Shown: in pieces, positions 21,437-29,478 of the stretch
Layout of the letters: each line of letters opens with the position of its first letter
Numbering within the stretch: position 1 is the stretch's first letter
DNA from: JBHIBD01 sp046758865
GTDB lineage: Bacteria > Planctomycetota > Brocadiia > Brocadiales > Bathyanammoxibiaceae
Assembly: GCA_046758865.1 (NCBI GenBank)
Contig: JBHIBD010000016.1
Location: 1 to 37,303 of the forward strand
DNA: 37,303 nt
Direction: 5' to 3'
Position numbers and translations under genes: made by a program
The notes under the pieces: generated by a model
What the model was told of the DNA's origin: nothing
The model's database searches: none
Seen by the model: the letters and a program-made list of their open reading frames with translations, nothing else

Positions 21437-23440
21437 ATGGCTATCGATAGGGTCAAAAGGGTAACCTTACTGGTCCCAGTCTATAAAAGTAGACCCCTTG
21501 TCTCCGGGCTTTACCAGCTCGGTGTTTTACACGTCCTGGACATCTTTTCTCACATTCCCACCGCACGAGCTACCCTGAGGAAATACGGTGTGACCACCCA
21601 CGATGGTGGAGGTGAAATCCAGAAACTGGAGTTTATTGTCTCCGCTTTGGCACCGTACTTGACCCAAAAGAAATCCTTTCTAGAGGGCCTGTTCCCCGTG
21701 CCAGTGCAGGTCGGGAAAACGGAACTTGCAAACATCATCTCCTCTTTCAAGATAGACCAAGTCCATAGCGACAGTAAGACCCTCTGTGATGAACAAGCGG
21801 CCGTTGAAAGGGAACTGAAGGATGTCCGTCAGGAGATGGACTCCCTCAAGCGCCTGTACGGGCTGCCATGGCCGCTATCCGCATTAAAAGCCGTTCACAA
21901 GGTTACCCTCAAGCTTGGTGTCTTTTCTAAGGAAGGCTGGCAGAAATTTACCCTAAACCCGCGGGCCAAAGAACTTATTGCATGGCAGGACACTACTCCT
22001 GCCGATAGAAAAAGGAAACGGGTCTTCGTGGCCTATTTGCCCAAGGACAAAGGGGAGGCCACAACGCTACTTACCTCTCATGGATTTCAGGAATTAGCCA
22101 TCCCAGACCTACCAGGCAGGGCTGAGGCAAGAAACTCTGAATTAGAGAAACAGGAACTCATATTACTGGAGAGACAAGAAACACTGCGTACCAGGATGCT
22201 CCAATTGGCTGGCTTGCACCAACAGAGGGCTGTAGTCCTTCTCGGGTACTGGGAAAGTGAGAGGGAAAGACAGAACCTCGAGACAAATTTTGCCAGATCA
22301 AAAAAACTCATATTAATAACGGGATATATACGGACAAAGGATATTCCCAAACTCGAGGGCATGCTCAAGGTTGATTTCCCTCAATATGCAGCTATCTACA
22401 AGGACCCATCCCCGGAGGAGAATGTGCCCGTATCACTCACACTCAGTCCCTTATTCCGACCCGTACAACTACTCACAAACATGTTTGGGCTACCTAATTA
22501 TTTCACCTTCGATCCCACACCCTACATTGTCCTCAACTTTCTTTTGTTTTTCGGTATCTGTTTTGGCGATGTCGTGTATGGAACCATGTTGATGGGGCTT
22601 TCTTATTATATGATGAGGCGGTATAGGTTGAATCCGGGTCTCAGGAATTTCTTCCGCCTCTTTTTCTACGCTGGGGTAAGTACCGCATTTTGTGGTGCCT
22701 TAACAGGTGGCTGGGCGGGCGACCTATATAAGCCGGAATACCTGGGCGAGGGCAACCCCCTACTCCGCCTCAAGGAAACACTGAGCATATTTGACCCGCT
22801 TTCCAATATCCTCATTGCACTGGTTTTTGTGCTGGGGCTCGGTATACTCAACCAGTTCTACGCCCTGAGCCTTAGGATGTATCGTGAGTATAGGATGGGC
22901 AGGCCGCTGGACGCACTACTGGACGGGGGCCTGTGGCTAATATTCCTGCCGGGTCTGGTCCTCTGGATTGCTCATGCCTTTATCACAATACCACCAGAAC
23001 TACTAGGGATAGGAAAGGCCTTAACCATCCTGGGTGCTATCGGCCTGGTGCTTACCCAGGGCAGAAGGGAAAAGGGCACAGCAGCCAAGCTGATTACGGG
23101 GTTCATCAGCATCTACGGTATCCTGGGCACGTACGGTTCTACTGCATTCATAAGTGACATTCTATCCTATTCAAGACTGTTGGCACTGGGGCTTACTACC
23201 AGCATCATCGCAATGTCCTTTAACATCATAGCCGCCCTGGTGAGTTCGGCCGGGACTATGTTTTTCGTACTGGCTCTAATTATTGGTCATTTACTAAACT
23301 TTGCCATATGCATAATAGGTTCATTTGTACATCCAGCAAGGCTTATAATGCTGGAATTTTTCGGAAGATTTTACGAGGCAGGGGCCATTCGTTTCAGACC
23401 CTTTGGCTTCCACTCAGAGAGGGTCCAGATAGTCGAGTAA
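21437..23440 (+). CDS. ntpI: V-type ATPase subunit I (a-subunit)
   Basis: 667 residues. The cytoplasmic N-terminal half (1-340) contains coiled coils and docks the peripheral stalks. The C-terminal half has several transmembrane helices beginning with YIVLNFLLFFGICFGDVVYG. The essential ion-channel arginine is probably Arg580 in SYSRLLALGL. Length fits the family. It starts three bases after ntpF and ends 16 bases before ntpK. Confidence 0.95.
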   Translation: MAIDRVKRVTLLVPVYKSRPLVSGLYQLGVLHVLDIFSHIPTARATLRKYGVTTHDGGGEIQKLEFIVSALAPYLTQKKSFLEGLFPVPVQVGKTELANIISSFKIDQVHSDSKTLCDEQAAVERELKDVRQEMDSLKRLYGLPWPLSALKAVHKVTLKLGVFSKEGWQKFTLNPRAKELIAWQDTTPADRKRKRVFVAYLPKDKGEATTLLTSHGFQELAIPDLPGRAEARNSELEKQELILLERQETLRTRMLQLAGLHQQRAVVLLGYWESERERQNLETNFARSKKLILITGYIRTKDIPKLEGMLKVDFPQYAAIYKDPSPEENVPVSLTLSPLFRPVQLLTNMFGLPNYFTFDPTPYIVLNFLLFFGICFGDVVYGTMLMGLSYYMMRRYRLNPGLRNFFRLFFYAGVSTAFCGALTGGWAGDLYKPEYLGEGNPLLRLKETLSIFDPLSNILIALVFVLGLGILNQFYALSLRMYREYRMGRPLDALLDGGLWLIFLPGLVLWIAHAFITIPPELLGIGKALTILGAIGLVLTQGRREKGTAAKLITGFISIYGILGTYGSTAFISDILSYSRLLALGLTTSIIAMSFNIIAALVSSAGTMFFVLALIIGHLLNFAICIIGSFVHPARLIMLEFFGRFYEAGAIRFRPFGFHSERVQIVE

Positions 23441-23456
23441 AAAGAGGTCTAAACCT

Positions 23457-23996
23457 ATGGAAGAATTCCTAAAAGTTCATTTCTTAGAAACGGGTCTGGG
23501 CTGGGCAGGTACGGGAGCGATGATGGCAGTAATGTTTGGGGGTATGGGGTCGGCCAGGGGCATTCGCACCGCCGTTGCCCAGGCAGCGGGTGTCCTCTCC
23601 GAAAAACCGGAGCTCTTTGGGAGGCTCCTTGTGCTGATGGCCATGCCCGGCACCCAGGGTTTTTACGGCTTTATCTGTGCCGTTACTATCGCCATGAGGA
23701 TAGGACTCATCGAGGGCACCATTAATGTAAGCCCCATAGTAGGGATGGGGCTCTTCTTTACAGGCCTCTTTATGGGGGTAGTCCTGTGGAGGAGTGCCAC
23801 ATGGCAGGGCGAGGCCTCTGCAGCGGCCATAAATCTGACGGCCAAGAGACCGGAAGAAGCGGGCCGAGCAATCCTTATGCCCGCTCTGGTAGAGACATAT
23901 GCCGTGGTCGCCCTCCTTGCTGCCATTCTCATGATAATGTGGCTCACGAAAATAGGTGGCCTTACCTTTGTTACCCCAGAGACTATCCCCCACTAA
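23457..23996 (+). CDS. ntpK: V-type ATPase subunit K (proteolipid ring)
   Basis: 179 residues: two tandem helical hairpins (about 15-85 and 92-165), a duplicated c-type proteolipid. The only membrane carboxylate of the ion site is Glu146 in LVETYAV; the first hairpin has Gln67 instead (PGTQG). Thr66, Gln67, Gln117 and Glu146 match in order and spacing the Na+ ligands Thr64, Gln65, Gln110 and Glu139 of Enterococcus hirae NtpK. Gln117 lies in WQGEA, 29 residues before the Glu as in E. hirae. This suggests Na+ transport, which remains an inference. The ribosome site is AAGAGGT. Confidence 0.95.
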   Translation: MEEFLKVHFLETGLGWAGTGAMMAVMFGGMGSARGIRTAVAQAAGVLSEKPELFGRLLVLMAMPGTQGFYGFICAVTIAMRIGLIEGTINVSPIVGMGLFFTGLFMGVVLWRSATWQGEASAAAINLTAKRPEEAGRAILMPALVETYAVVALLAAILMIMWLTKIGGLTFVTPETIPH

Positions 23997-24005
23997 CTAA
24001 AGGCC

Positions 24006-24593
24006 ATGTCCCTAGAGAGGATAAAGACCCAGGTGTTGGAGGATGCCCACAAGGAGGCCGAAAGGTTGATTGGGGCCGCACAGAGCGGCCTCACACTGAA
24101 GCTCAGTCGAGAAAAACTATTACTGAAGGAAGGACTTGAAAAAAGACTTGATGCCCTGCAAAAAGAATTGCAGAAAGAAAAGGAAAGAACACTTTCCATA
24201 CTAAGGGCCCGCTACGACCGGCAGATTCTAGAATCGAAGAACAAGGTAATTGACCGTCTGTTCAAAGAAGCGATGGATAGTGTACTTTCCCTTACTAAGC
24301 AAGAGTACTCGACGCTCTTGGAAGAATGGCTAGATAGGTTGAGCATAGATGAAAAAGTAGAACTCAGGCTCTCTAGCAGAGACCTCAGAAGCATAGGTCC
24401 GGAGCTGGTAAGGAGGGCAAACGAATCCAGCAAAGAGAACCTCTTCTTCCTGGCTCCTTCTGCCGCGAACATAAAGGGCGGATTTATCTTAAAGGCGAAT
24501 GACTTTGAAATTGACCGAAGCCTGGAGTGCATACTCAACCATCTCCGCGAAGAGCTAATCTCGGAGGTGGCAGAGAAGCTCTTTGGTAAATAA
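24006..24593 (+). CDS. ntpE: V-type ATPase subunit E (peripheral stalk)
   Basis: 195 residues: a long N-terminal coiled coil (1-95) with ALQKELQKEKERTLSIL-type heptads and a globular C-terminal domain ending GGFILKANDFEIDRSLE and an amphipathic helix. It joins the ntpF product in the peripheral stalk. Starts nine bases after ntpK. In related operons ntpC follows directly; here 3.5 kb of accessory DNA comes first. Confidence 0.93.
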   Translation: MSLERIKTQVLEDAHKEAERLIGAAQSGLTLKLSREKLLLKEGLEKRLDALQKELQKEKERTLSILRARYDRQILESKNKVIDRLFKEAMDSVLSLTKQEYSTLLEEWLDRLSIDEKVELRLSSRDLRSIGPELVRRANESSKENLFFLAPSAANIKGGFILKANDFEIDRSLECILNHLREELISEVAEKLFGK

Positions 24594-24610
24594 TAGAAAC
24601 CCCCTGGAAT

Positions 24611-24638
24611 GTAGGGACGGGTCTTTAGACCTGTCTGC
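24611..24638 (+). repeat. Palindromic repeat, GTAGGG family, copy 3
   Basis: GTAGGGACGGGTCT and the partly complementary AGACCTGTC form a stem around TT, starting 17 bases after the ntpE stop. It marks the left border of the accessory DNA in the ntp operon. Confidence 0.75.
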
Positions 24639-24649
24639 TTGTGGATTTC

Positions 24650-24726
24650 TGCCCCATAAATGGGGCAACTACGTGTTAAATAATAAGCCTACAACCCCAA
24701 TTGTAGTTGCCTGATTTATCAGGCAA
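24650..24726. repeat. Pair of related short palindromes
   Basis: TGCCCCAT-AA-ATGGGGCA (24650-24667) and TTGCCTGAT-TT-ATCAGGCAA (24707-24726) are perfect palindromes with the same plan (TGCC..AT, two-base centre) but different middle bases. They stand between ntpE and the restriction enzyme gene and are not followed by T-runs. Confidence 0.7.
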
Positions 24727-24778
24727 AGTCCAAAACGGAGGGCCGCAGGGGCTGTCTATCCGTCAAAAAAGCAATTTT

Positions 24779-27616
24779 ATGGACAAATCCGCAGTTAAGG
24801 AATGCATCCGTAACTTAGTCGAGAAGTTCGAGAGGGACAAGCACCACCACCTCTCCAAGGACTATATTGAGGCCCAGGCCAGAAAAGATTTTATAGACCC
24901 CTTCTTCGAGGCCCTAGGCTGGGACATCTCTAACAAGGCGGGCCTGCCCCCCTTTGAACGGGAAGTACTCCTCGAAAAAGGAGAAACCACTGGCTTCCCT
25001 GATTATAACTTGCGCCTGGGTGGTACTAGCAAATTCTTCGTAGAGGCCAAGCCCCCCTCTGAACCCCTGGATAAGGTGGCACATATACTTCAGGCCAAAT
25101 CCTATGCCTGGAATACCAAAGAGGTCTTTATAGTCGTCCTCACCGACTTTGAAGAGTTTAGGCTTTTTGACGCCTCCCTGCGCCCTGACAAGAAAAACCC
25201 CGACTCTGGCCTTATCTTTGACCTAAAGTACACCGAATACCTGAACAATATAGAAAAACTCCTACTCCTTTCCAAAGAGGCGGTAAGCCAGAGCTCTCTG
25301 GAACGGCTTCTTCTTAAGGATGCAAAGAGTAAAAGGGAGCGTATCCCTGTAGATAAGAAATTCCTACAGGATATGAGCCTCTGGCGGGAAAAGCTTGCAA
25401 AGGACGTTTATAAGCGAAACCGTGGTATCAGTGTGAGGACCTTAAACGATGTTGTACAGCGCCTCCTTGACCGCATAATCTTTATCCGCATCGCTGAGGA
25501 TAGGAAGATTATGGTCCCAAGGACCCTCTTTGAGATAGCCGAACGCTGGAAGGCGGAAGGCAAGAAAAAACCCATCCAGTATCACCTGAATAACCTCTTT
25601 CGGGAGATAAACGCAGACCTCAACGGTGACGTATTCAAACCTCACGCCTGCGAGCAGTATGCGGTGGATTCCTCCCTCCTGGCAGGGATTATCAAAGACC
25701 TTTATTTCCCCAACAGCCCCTATCTGTTTGATGTCATCGGTGTGGAACTCCTGGGCAGTATATATGAGAGGTATCTTGGGAATACCATAAGGGTAACGCC
25801 TGGGGGCAGGGTAAAGGTAGAAGAAAAACCGGAGGTGCGGAAGGCAGGAGGGGTATATTATACGCCTCAGTACATAGTAAAGTACATAGTTGAAAATACA
25901 GTAGGCAAATTAGTAGAGGGAAAGACCCCCAAACAGATAGAAAAGCTAAAAATTCTGGACCCTGCCTGTGGTTCAGGTTCTTTTTTACTGGGGGCGTTCC
26001 AGTATCTCATAGACTATCACATCAAATATTGTCGTGAGCACCCCAGGGCGGCCCATACCCACCCCCTCTTTCCTGATTTGCTCAAGGATTTAGAGGGCAA
26101 CTACAAGCTGTCTATCATTAAAAAAGGGCATATCCTCAGAAATAATATTTTTGGGGTGGATATAGACCCCCAGGCGGTGGAGGTTACCATGATGAGCCTT
26201 TACCTGAAAGCACTTGAAGGTGAGCGCAGTCTGCCCACGAGGCAGGGTCTATTGCCGGTTCTCTCAGACAACATCAGGTGCGGAAACTCCCTAATAGGAT
26301 ACAACATCTTTGACCAGGGTCTACTCTTTCCCGATGAGGAAATGGAGCGAATAAATCCCTTTGAGTGGAAGTCTAAATCAGCAGGGTTTGAAGAGATAAT
26401 AGCAAGTGGTGGGTTTAACTGTATTATAGGGAATCCACCGTATGGTGCAGAATTTTCACCCCAAATGAAAGAATATTTTATCAAGAAGTATATTCATCAA
26501 AATTATCAGTATGACAGCTACCTTCTTTTCATGGAAAAAGCAATAGGGCTTTTGCGAAAAAATGGATTCTTTGGGATGATTATTCCAAATACATGGCTAA
26601 CAAATCTGTTCCTTAAAAACATTCGTATGTTGCTTGTAGAACAAACTTCTATAAAAAATATCGTTCATTTTTTTGAAAAAGTGTTCCCAAAAGTTACAGT
26701 TGATAACGAAATAGTAATAACTCAAAAAAGTATTCCAAAAAATAATGTGTGTAAAATTACCACTATTGATAAAAATGGGGGGAAAACTGAATATAATATT
26801 TCTCAAAAAAAATGGCAGAGCAATAAGGGTGATGTTATAAACATCTTTATTGACGATGAAACAGAAAAAATCATTACTAGCATTTTAAGAATTTCAAAAT
26901 CTTTAGCAAATTTTTGTAAAGTTACAGTTGGTATTAAACCTTATCAAAAAGGCAAAGGTAAACCTCCTCAAACTGTAAGAGTCGTTAGAGAACGCATTTA
27001 TGATTCAAACTATCAAAAAGATGATACTTTTCGAAGATATTTACGAGGTAAAGATATAAATCGCTATACGATAGAACCGATTGAAGAGCGATGGGTTAGT
27101 TATGGAGATTGGTTGGCGGAGCCGCGCTATAGCGCTAATTTTGATGCAAAGGAAAAGATTCTAATGCGCCAAACTGGCGATAGACCAGTAGCAACGCTCG
27201 ATTTAAACCAATACTTATGTTTAAACAATATGCATGCTATCACTCAGATTGATCACAACTATAATGTGAGATATATATTAGGTTGTATAAATTCTCACTT
27301 ACTTGATTTTTTCTATGAAACACTGAACCCAGAAAAAGGGGAAGCATTAGCAGAAGTTAAGAAAACAAATGTAGAGAAACTCCCCATCCGCACCATTAAT
27401 TTTGATGACCCAAAAGAGAAGGCTATGCATGATAGACTGGTTGCCCTAGTTGACCGTATGTTAGAGCTGAATAAAAGAAGACATGTCTTGCCCGCCTCAT
27501 CTCAGCGTGAGGCGGTTGAGAGGGAGATTGCCATAACGGACGAAAAGATTGATGACCTGGTATACGAACTGTATGTGATAACGGATAAGGAGAGGAAGAT
27601 AATAGAGGGGTCCTGA
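24779..27616 (+). CDS. Single-chain restriction-modification enzyme (Eco57I-type, type IIG/IIL-like)
   Basis: 945 residues combining nuclease, methyltransferase and target recognition. The N-terminal PD-(D/E)xK nuclease core is visible as Pro74-Asp75 and Glu89-x-Lys91 (FFVEAKPP). The gamma-class N6-adenine methyltransferase has motif X GGVYYTPQYIV (357-367), motif I DPACGSGSF (394-402) and motif IV NPPY (552-555). The rest (about 600-945) should be the TaqI-like specificity domain. The start is ATG 24779; an upstream TTG at 24707 is only the edge of a palindrome. About 26400-27370, from near motif IV into the specificity domain, is far more AT-rich than the rest. All motifs are intact. It interrupts the ntp operon in the same direction. 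Confidence 0.9.
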   Translation: MDKSAVKECIRNLVEKFERDKHHHLSKDYIEAQARKDFIDPFFEALGWDISNKAGLPPFEREVLLEKGETTGFPDYNLRLGGTSKFFVEAKPPSEPLDKVAHILQAKSYAWNTKEVFIVVLTDFEEFRLFDASLRPDKKNPDSGLIFDLKYTEYLNNIEKLLLLSKEAVSQSSLERLLLKDAKSKRERIPVDKKFLQDMSLWREKLAKDVYKRNRGISVRTLNDVVQRLLDRIIFIRIAEDRKIMVPRTLFEIAERWKAEGKKKPIQYHLNNLFREINADLNGDVFKPHACEQYAVDSSLLAGIIKDLYFPNSPYLFDVIGVELLGSIYERYLGNTIRVTPGGRVKVEEKPEVRKAGGVYYTPQYIVKYIVENTVGKLVEGKTPKQIEKLKILDPACGSGSFLLGAFQYLIDYHIKYCREHPRAAHTHPLFPDLLKDLEGNYKLSIIKKGHILRNNIFGVDIDPQAVEVTMMSLYLKALEGERSLPTRQGLLPVLSDNIRCGNSLIGYNIFDQGLLFPDEEMERINPFEWKSKSAGFEEIIASGGFNCIIGNPPYGAEFSPQMKEYFIKKYIHQNYQYDSYLLFMEKAIGLLRKNGFFGMIIPNTWLTNLFLKNIRMLLVEQTSIKNIVHFFEKVFPKVTVDNEIVITQKSIPKNNVCKITTIDKNGGKTEYNISQKKWQSNKGDVINIFIDDETEKIITSILRISKSLANFCKVTVGIKPYQKGKGKPPQTVRVVRERIYDSNYQKDDTFRRYLRGKDINRYTIEPIEERWVSYGDWLAEPRYSANFDAKEKILMRQTGDRPVATLDLNQYLCLNNMHAITQIDHNYNVRYILGCINSHLLDFFYETLNPEKGEALAEVKKTNVEKLPIRTINFDDPKEKAMHDRLVALVDRMLELNKRRHVLPASSQREAVEREIAITDEKIDDLVYELYVITDKERKIIEGS

Positions 27617-27619
27617 TTT

Positions 27620-27996
27620 TGTCATTGCGAGGGGTGCAGCCCCGAAGCAATCTCAGAGGCTTTTTCCGTAATCGTTCAGTGAGAAGCAAGCAATACTATG
27701 TCTACATGATGACCAATAAAAGAAACACCGTCCTTTACACTGGGGTAACGAATGACTTAAAAAAGCGGACCTATGAACATAAAAATAAGCTGGTTGACGG
27801 TTTCACGAAAAGGTACAACGTAGTTAAGCTGGTGTATTGTGAGGTCTTTGATAGTGTTGAGGCCACAATACGTAGGGAGAAACAAATCAAAAGTGGCTCA
27901 AGGCGAAAGAAGGTAGACCTGATTAATAGTGTTAACAAGGAGTGGAAGGATTTACATGATGAAATATGAGATTGCTTCGCTTCGCTCGCAATGACA
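27620..27996 (+). mobile_element. Candidate mobile element: GIY-YIG gene between split palindrome arms
   Basis: A 35-base left arm (27620-27654) and a 29-base right arm (27968-27996) are inverted copies and closely match the arms of the 76-bp palindrome at 848-923. Here 313 bases lie between them instead of 12, almost all of it the GIY-YIG gene. The stop codon of that gene (27967-27969) overlaps the right arm. The left arm has a small hairpin GGGGT-GCA-GCCCC at the position where the other copy has GGGAC-GAA-GTCCC. I see no clear target-site duplication. Mobility is inferred. Confidence 0.65.
27679..27969 (+). CDS. Small GIY-YIG nuclease-family protein
   Basis: 96 residues, one GIY-YIG domain: YYVYMMTNKRNTVLYTGVTN places YVY and YTG as the GIY and YIG equivalents. 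The arginine-containing helix (TYEHKNK) and the conserved glutamate in IRREKQIK follow. It belongs to the stand-alone UvrC-like group (YhbQ/UPF0213 type), with metal-dependent nicking or cleaving activity expected. I chose the GTG at 27679 because the frame upstream runs through the palindrome arm without protein character; ATG 27706 would cut into the domain. No ribosome site is obvious. The gene fills the space between two inverted-repeat arms, behind the restriction enzyme gene. Confidence 0.85.
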   Translation: MRSKQYYVYMMTNKRNTVLYTGVTNDLKKRTYEHKNKLVDGFTKRYNVVKLVYCEVFDSVEATIRREKQIKSGSRRKKVDLINSVNKEWKDLHDEI

Positions 27997-28006
27997 AGTG
28001 AAGTAG

Positions 28007-28024
28007 GGTGTGTCGAGATGCACC
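28007..28024. repeat. GTCGAG-centred palindrome, copy 2
   Basis: GGTG and CACC flank TGTCGAGATG. It matches 820-837 at 15 of 18 positions and follows the right arm of the GIY-YIG element after 10 bases. Confidence 0.65.
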
Positions 28025-28054
28025 ATGCTTGCGGACTACGCAAGATTATTTTTT

Positions 28055-28111
28055 GTAGGGACAGGGCTTGTCCCTGTCCGTTCTCGGACAGACCTGAAGG
28101 TCTATCCCTAC
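28055..28111. repeat. Cloverleaf-capable palindrome, GTAGGG family, copy 4
   Basis: Outer arms GTAGGGA (28055-28061) and TCCCTAC (28105-28111) enclose three hairpins: CAGGG/CCCTG (28062-28066/28072-28076), TCCG/CGGA (28077-28080/28085-28088) and AGACCT/AGGTCT (28090-28095/28098-28103). The arms abut, giving a four-way junction. No acceptor end or T-loop is present, so it is not a tRNA. It lies 49 bases before the ntpC start. Confidence 0.75.
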
Positions 28112-28159
28112 GTTAATAAAATGCAAATAAAATTTGCCACAGACGTAAGTGGTACAAAA

Positions 28160-29149
28160 ATGGAAGAAAGAGACCTACACCAGTGGTGCTTTGTATCGGG
28201 TAGGGTAAGTGCCCTTGAGGCTACGCTCCTCAGCGGAGAGTTTTTTCAGAAATTTTTGCATCTAGAAAGACGCGAAGACATGCTCTCCTGCATAAGGGAT
28301 TCCTCTTTGAGGGACTTTTTCCATACGACGGACGACATCGCAGATTTTGAAGACATAATAAACAGACGTTACCTGGCACAGGTGCAGGAGATAAGAAGCT
28401 TTTCACCCTCACCGGCCGTTTGCGACTTCTTTCAGACCCCCTATGACTTCATGAATCTGAAAAATTTCCTCAAGGAGAATATTTATGGACTACCACCCAC
28501 AAAACGCTTCCCAAGCCCCATAGGGGATAATGTATGGAGAGACCTGTGGGACGACAAAAGACCTCCACTGCCCGAGGTGTTTGAAGAGGCCGTATCTACG
28601 CTCAAGGCCCGAACAAAAGAAAATGAGGCCGAGGCCAGAGAGCCTGGGCTTGTTGACAGTGTCCTTGATGGTTATCTGCTCTATTACCTGCCCGCACTTG
28701 TGGCCGGGGTGAAATCCAGACTGATACAGGAGTACGTAAAGGACTATCTAAGACTCCAGGGAATACTGATGCTGCAGAGGGCACCAACGGGACGTGAAGC
28801 AACCGTATTGTGGTTCCTCAGAGGCGAAAAGTTCTTTGAAAGGTTCTTACTGGGTCCGCCCCGACACTGGAAAGAAGCCCTTCTTGAAATTGTGCCAGAA
28901 AGGGTCGTGGAGAGAATTATTACCGGTGACAGGAAGGACATATGGTCAAGATACGAGAAACATACCAGCGACTATTTGATGGAGAAGCTGGAACCGGCAC
29001 GTTACGCGGTATTTGGACCCCAACGGGTCTTCGGATACCTCTCAGGGCTTACATCCGAACTCTTCAACTTGAGGCTATTGATAGGTGGCAAAATCAACAA
29101 GCTGAACCCACAGGTCATCAAAAACACGCTGCGGAGGACGTATATATAA
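28160..29149 (+). CDS. ntpC: V-type ATPase subunit C (d-subunit, central rotor cap)
   Basis: 329 residues. It links the central rotor shaft to the proteolipid ring. The N-terminal HQWCFVSGRVSALEATLLS matches the start of family members, as does the repeated DFEDIINRRYL and NLKNFLKE pattern. The frame is open further upstream, but that sequence is palindromic repeat. ATG 28160 with AAGTGG nine bases before it is the best start; ATG 28121 is possible. It is cut off from ntpE by the accessory island and must be read through it or from an unseen promoter. Confidence 0.9.
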   Translation: MEERDLHQWCFVSGRVSALEATLLSGEFFQKFLHLERREDMLSCIRDSSLRDFFHTTDDIADFEDIINRRYLAQVQEIRSFSPSPAVCDFFQTPYDFMNLKNFLKENIYGLPPTKRFPSPIGDNVWRDLWDDKRPPLPEVFEEAVSTLKARTKENEAEAREPGLVDSVLDGYLLYYLPALVAGVKSRLIQEYVKDYLRLQGILMLQRAPTGREATVLWFLRGEKFFERFLLGPPRHWKEALLEIVPERVVERIITGDRKDIWSRYEKHTSDYLMEKLEPARYAVFGPQRVFGYLSGLTSELFNLRLLIGGKINKLNPQVIKNTLRRTYI

Positions 29150-29151
29150 CT

Positions 29152-29478
29152 ATGTACAATGCTGTGGTCGTAGGAGAGCGCAGTAAGATACTGCCCTTTA
29201 AGGTACTTGGTATGGGCCTAGAATATGCCAGCTCCAAAGAGGAGCTTGAAAGGTTTTTGCAAAAGATGGTCCAAAACCCTACTGCCTCACTGGTAATAGT
29301 AAGTGAGGATATTGTGGTTGAGCAGCCAGACGTTGTCTCAGCCTTCCGGAAAAGATTGCGCATCCCCATCGTAGTCCTCCCCTCCCATCTTGGCAGCGCC
29401 GGTACCAGCATCACGGAGGCCAGTAGAATAGTCAGAAAGGCCATCGGTGTAGACATACTTGAAGGAGGCCAAGGTTGA
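29152..29478 (+). CDS. ntpG: V-type ATPase subunit F (Enterococcus NtpG)
   Basis: 108 residues. It belongs to the central shaft with subunit D. The family's alternating beta/alpha pattern begins MYNAVVVGER, and ASLVIVSEDI and PIVVLPSH follow. The ATG is two bases after the ntpC stop, and the stop overlaps the TTG start of ntpA. The frame is open far upstream inside ntpC but is not coding there. Confidence 0.92.
   Translation: MYNAVVVGERSKILPFKVLGMGLEYASSKEELERFLQKMVQNPTASLVIVSEDIVVEQPDVVSAFRKRLRIPIVVLPSHLGSAGTSITEASRIVRKAIGVDILEGGQG

Noticed and set aside
24707..24778. TTG start at 24707 for the restriction enzyme
   Set aside because: It lies in a perfect palindrome and adds residues unlike the family; ATG 24779 begins the conserved region.
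27619..27678. N-terminal extension of the GIY-YIG gene through the left palindrome arm
   Set aside because: The added residues are translated repeat sequence; the domain starts after 27690, and the GTG at 27679 is sufficient.
28055..28111. tRNA gene suggested by the cloverleaf fold
   Set aside because: 57 bases, no acceptor CCA end, no GTTC-type T-loop and no sensible anticodon arm. It is one of a family of palindromic repeats.
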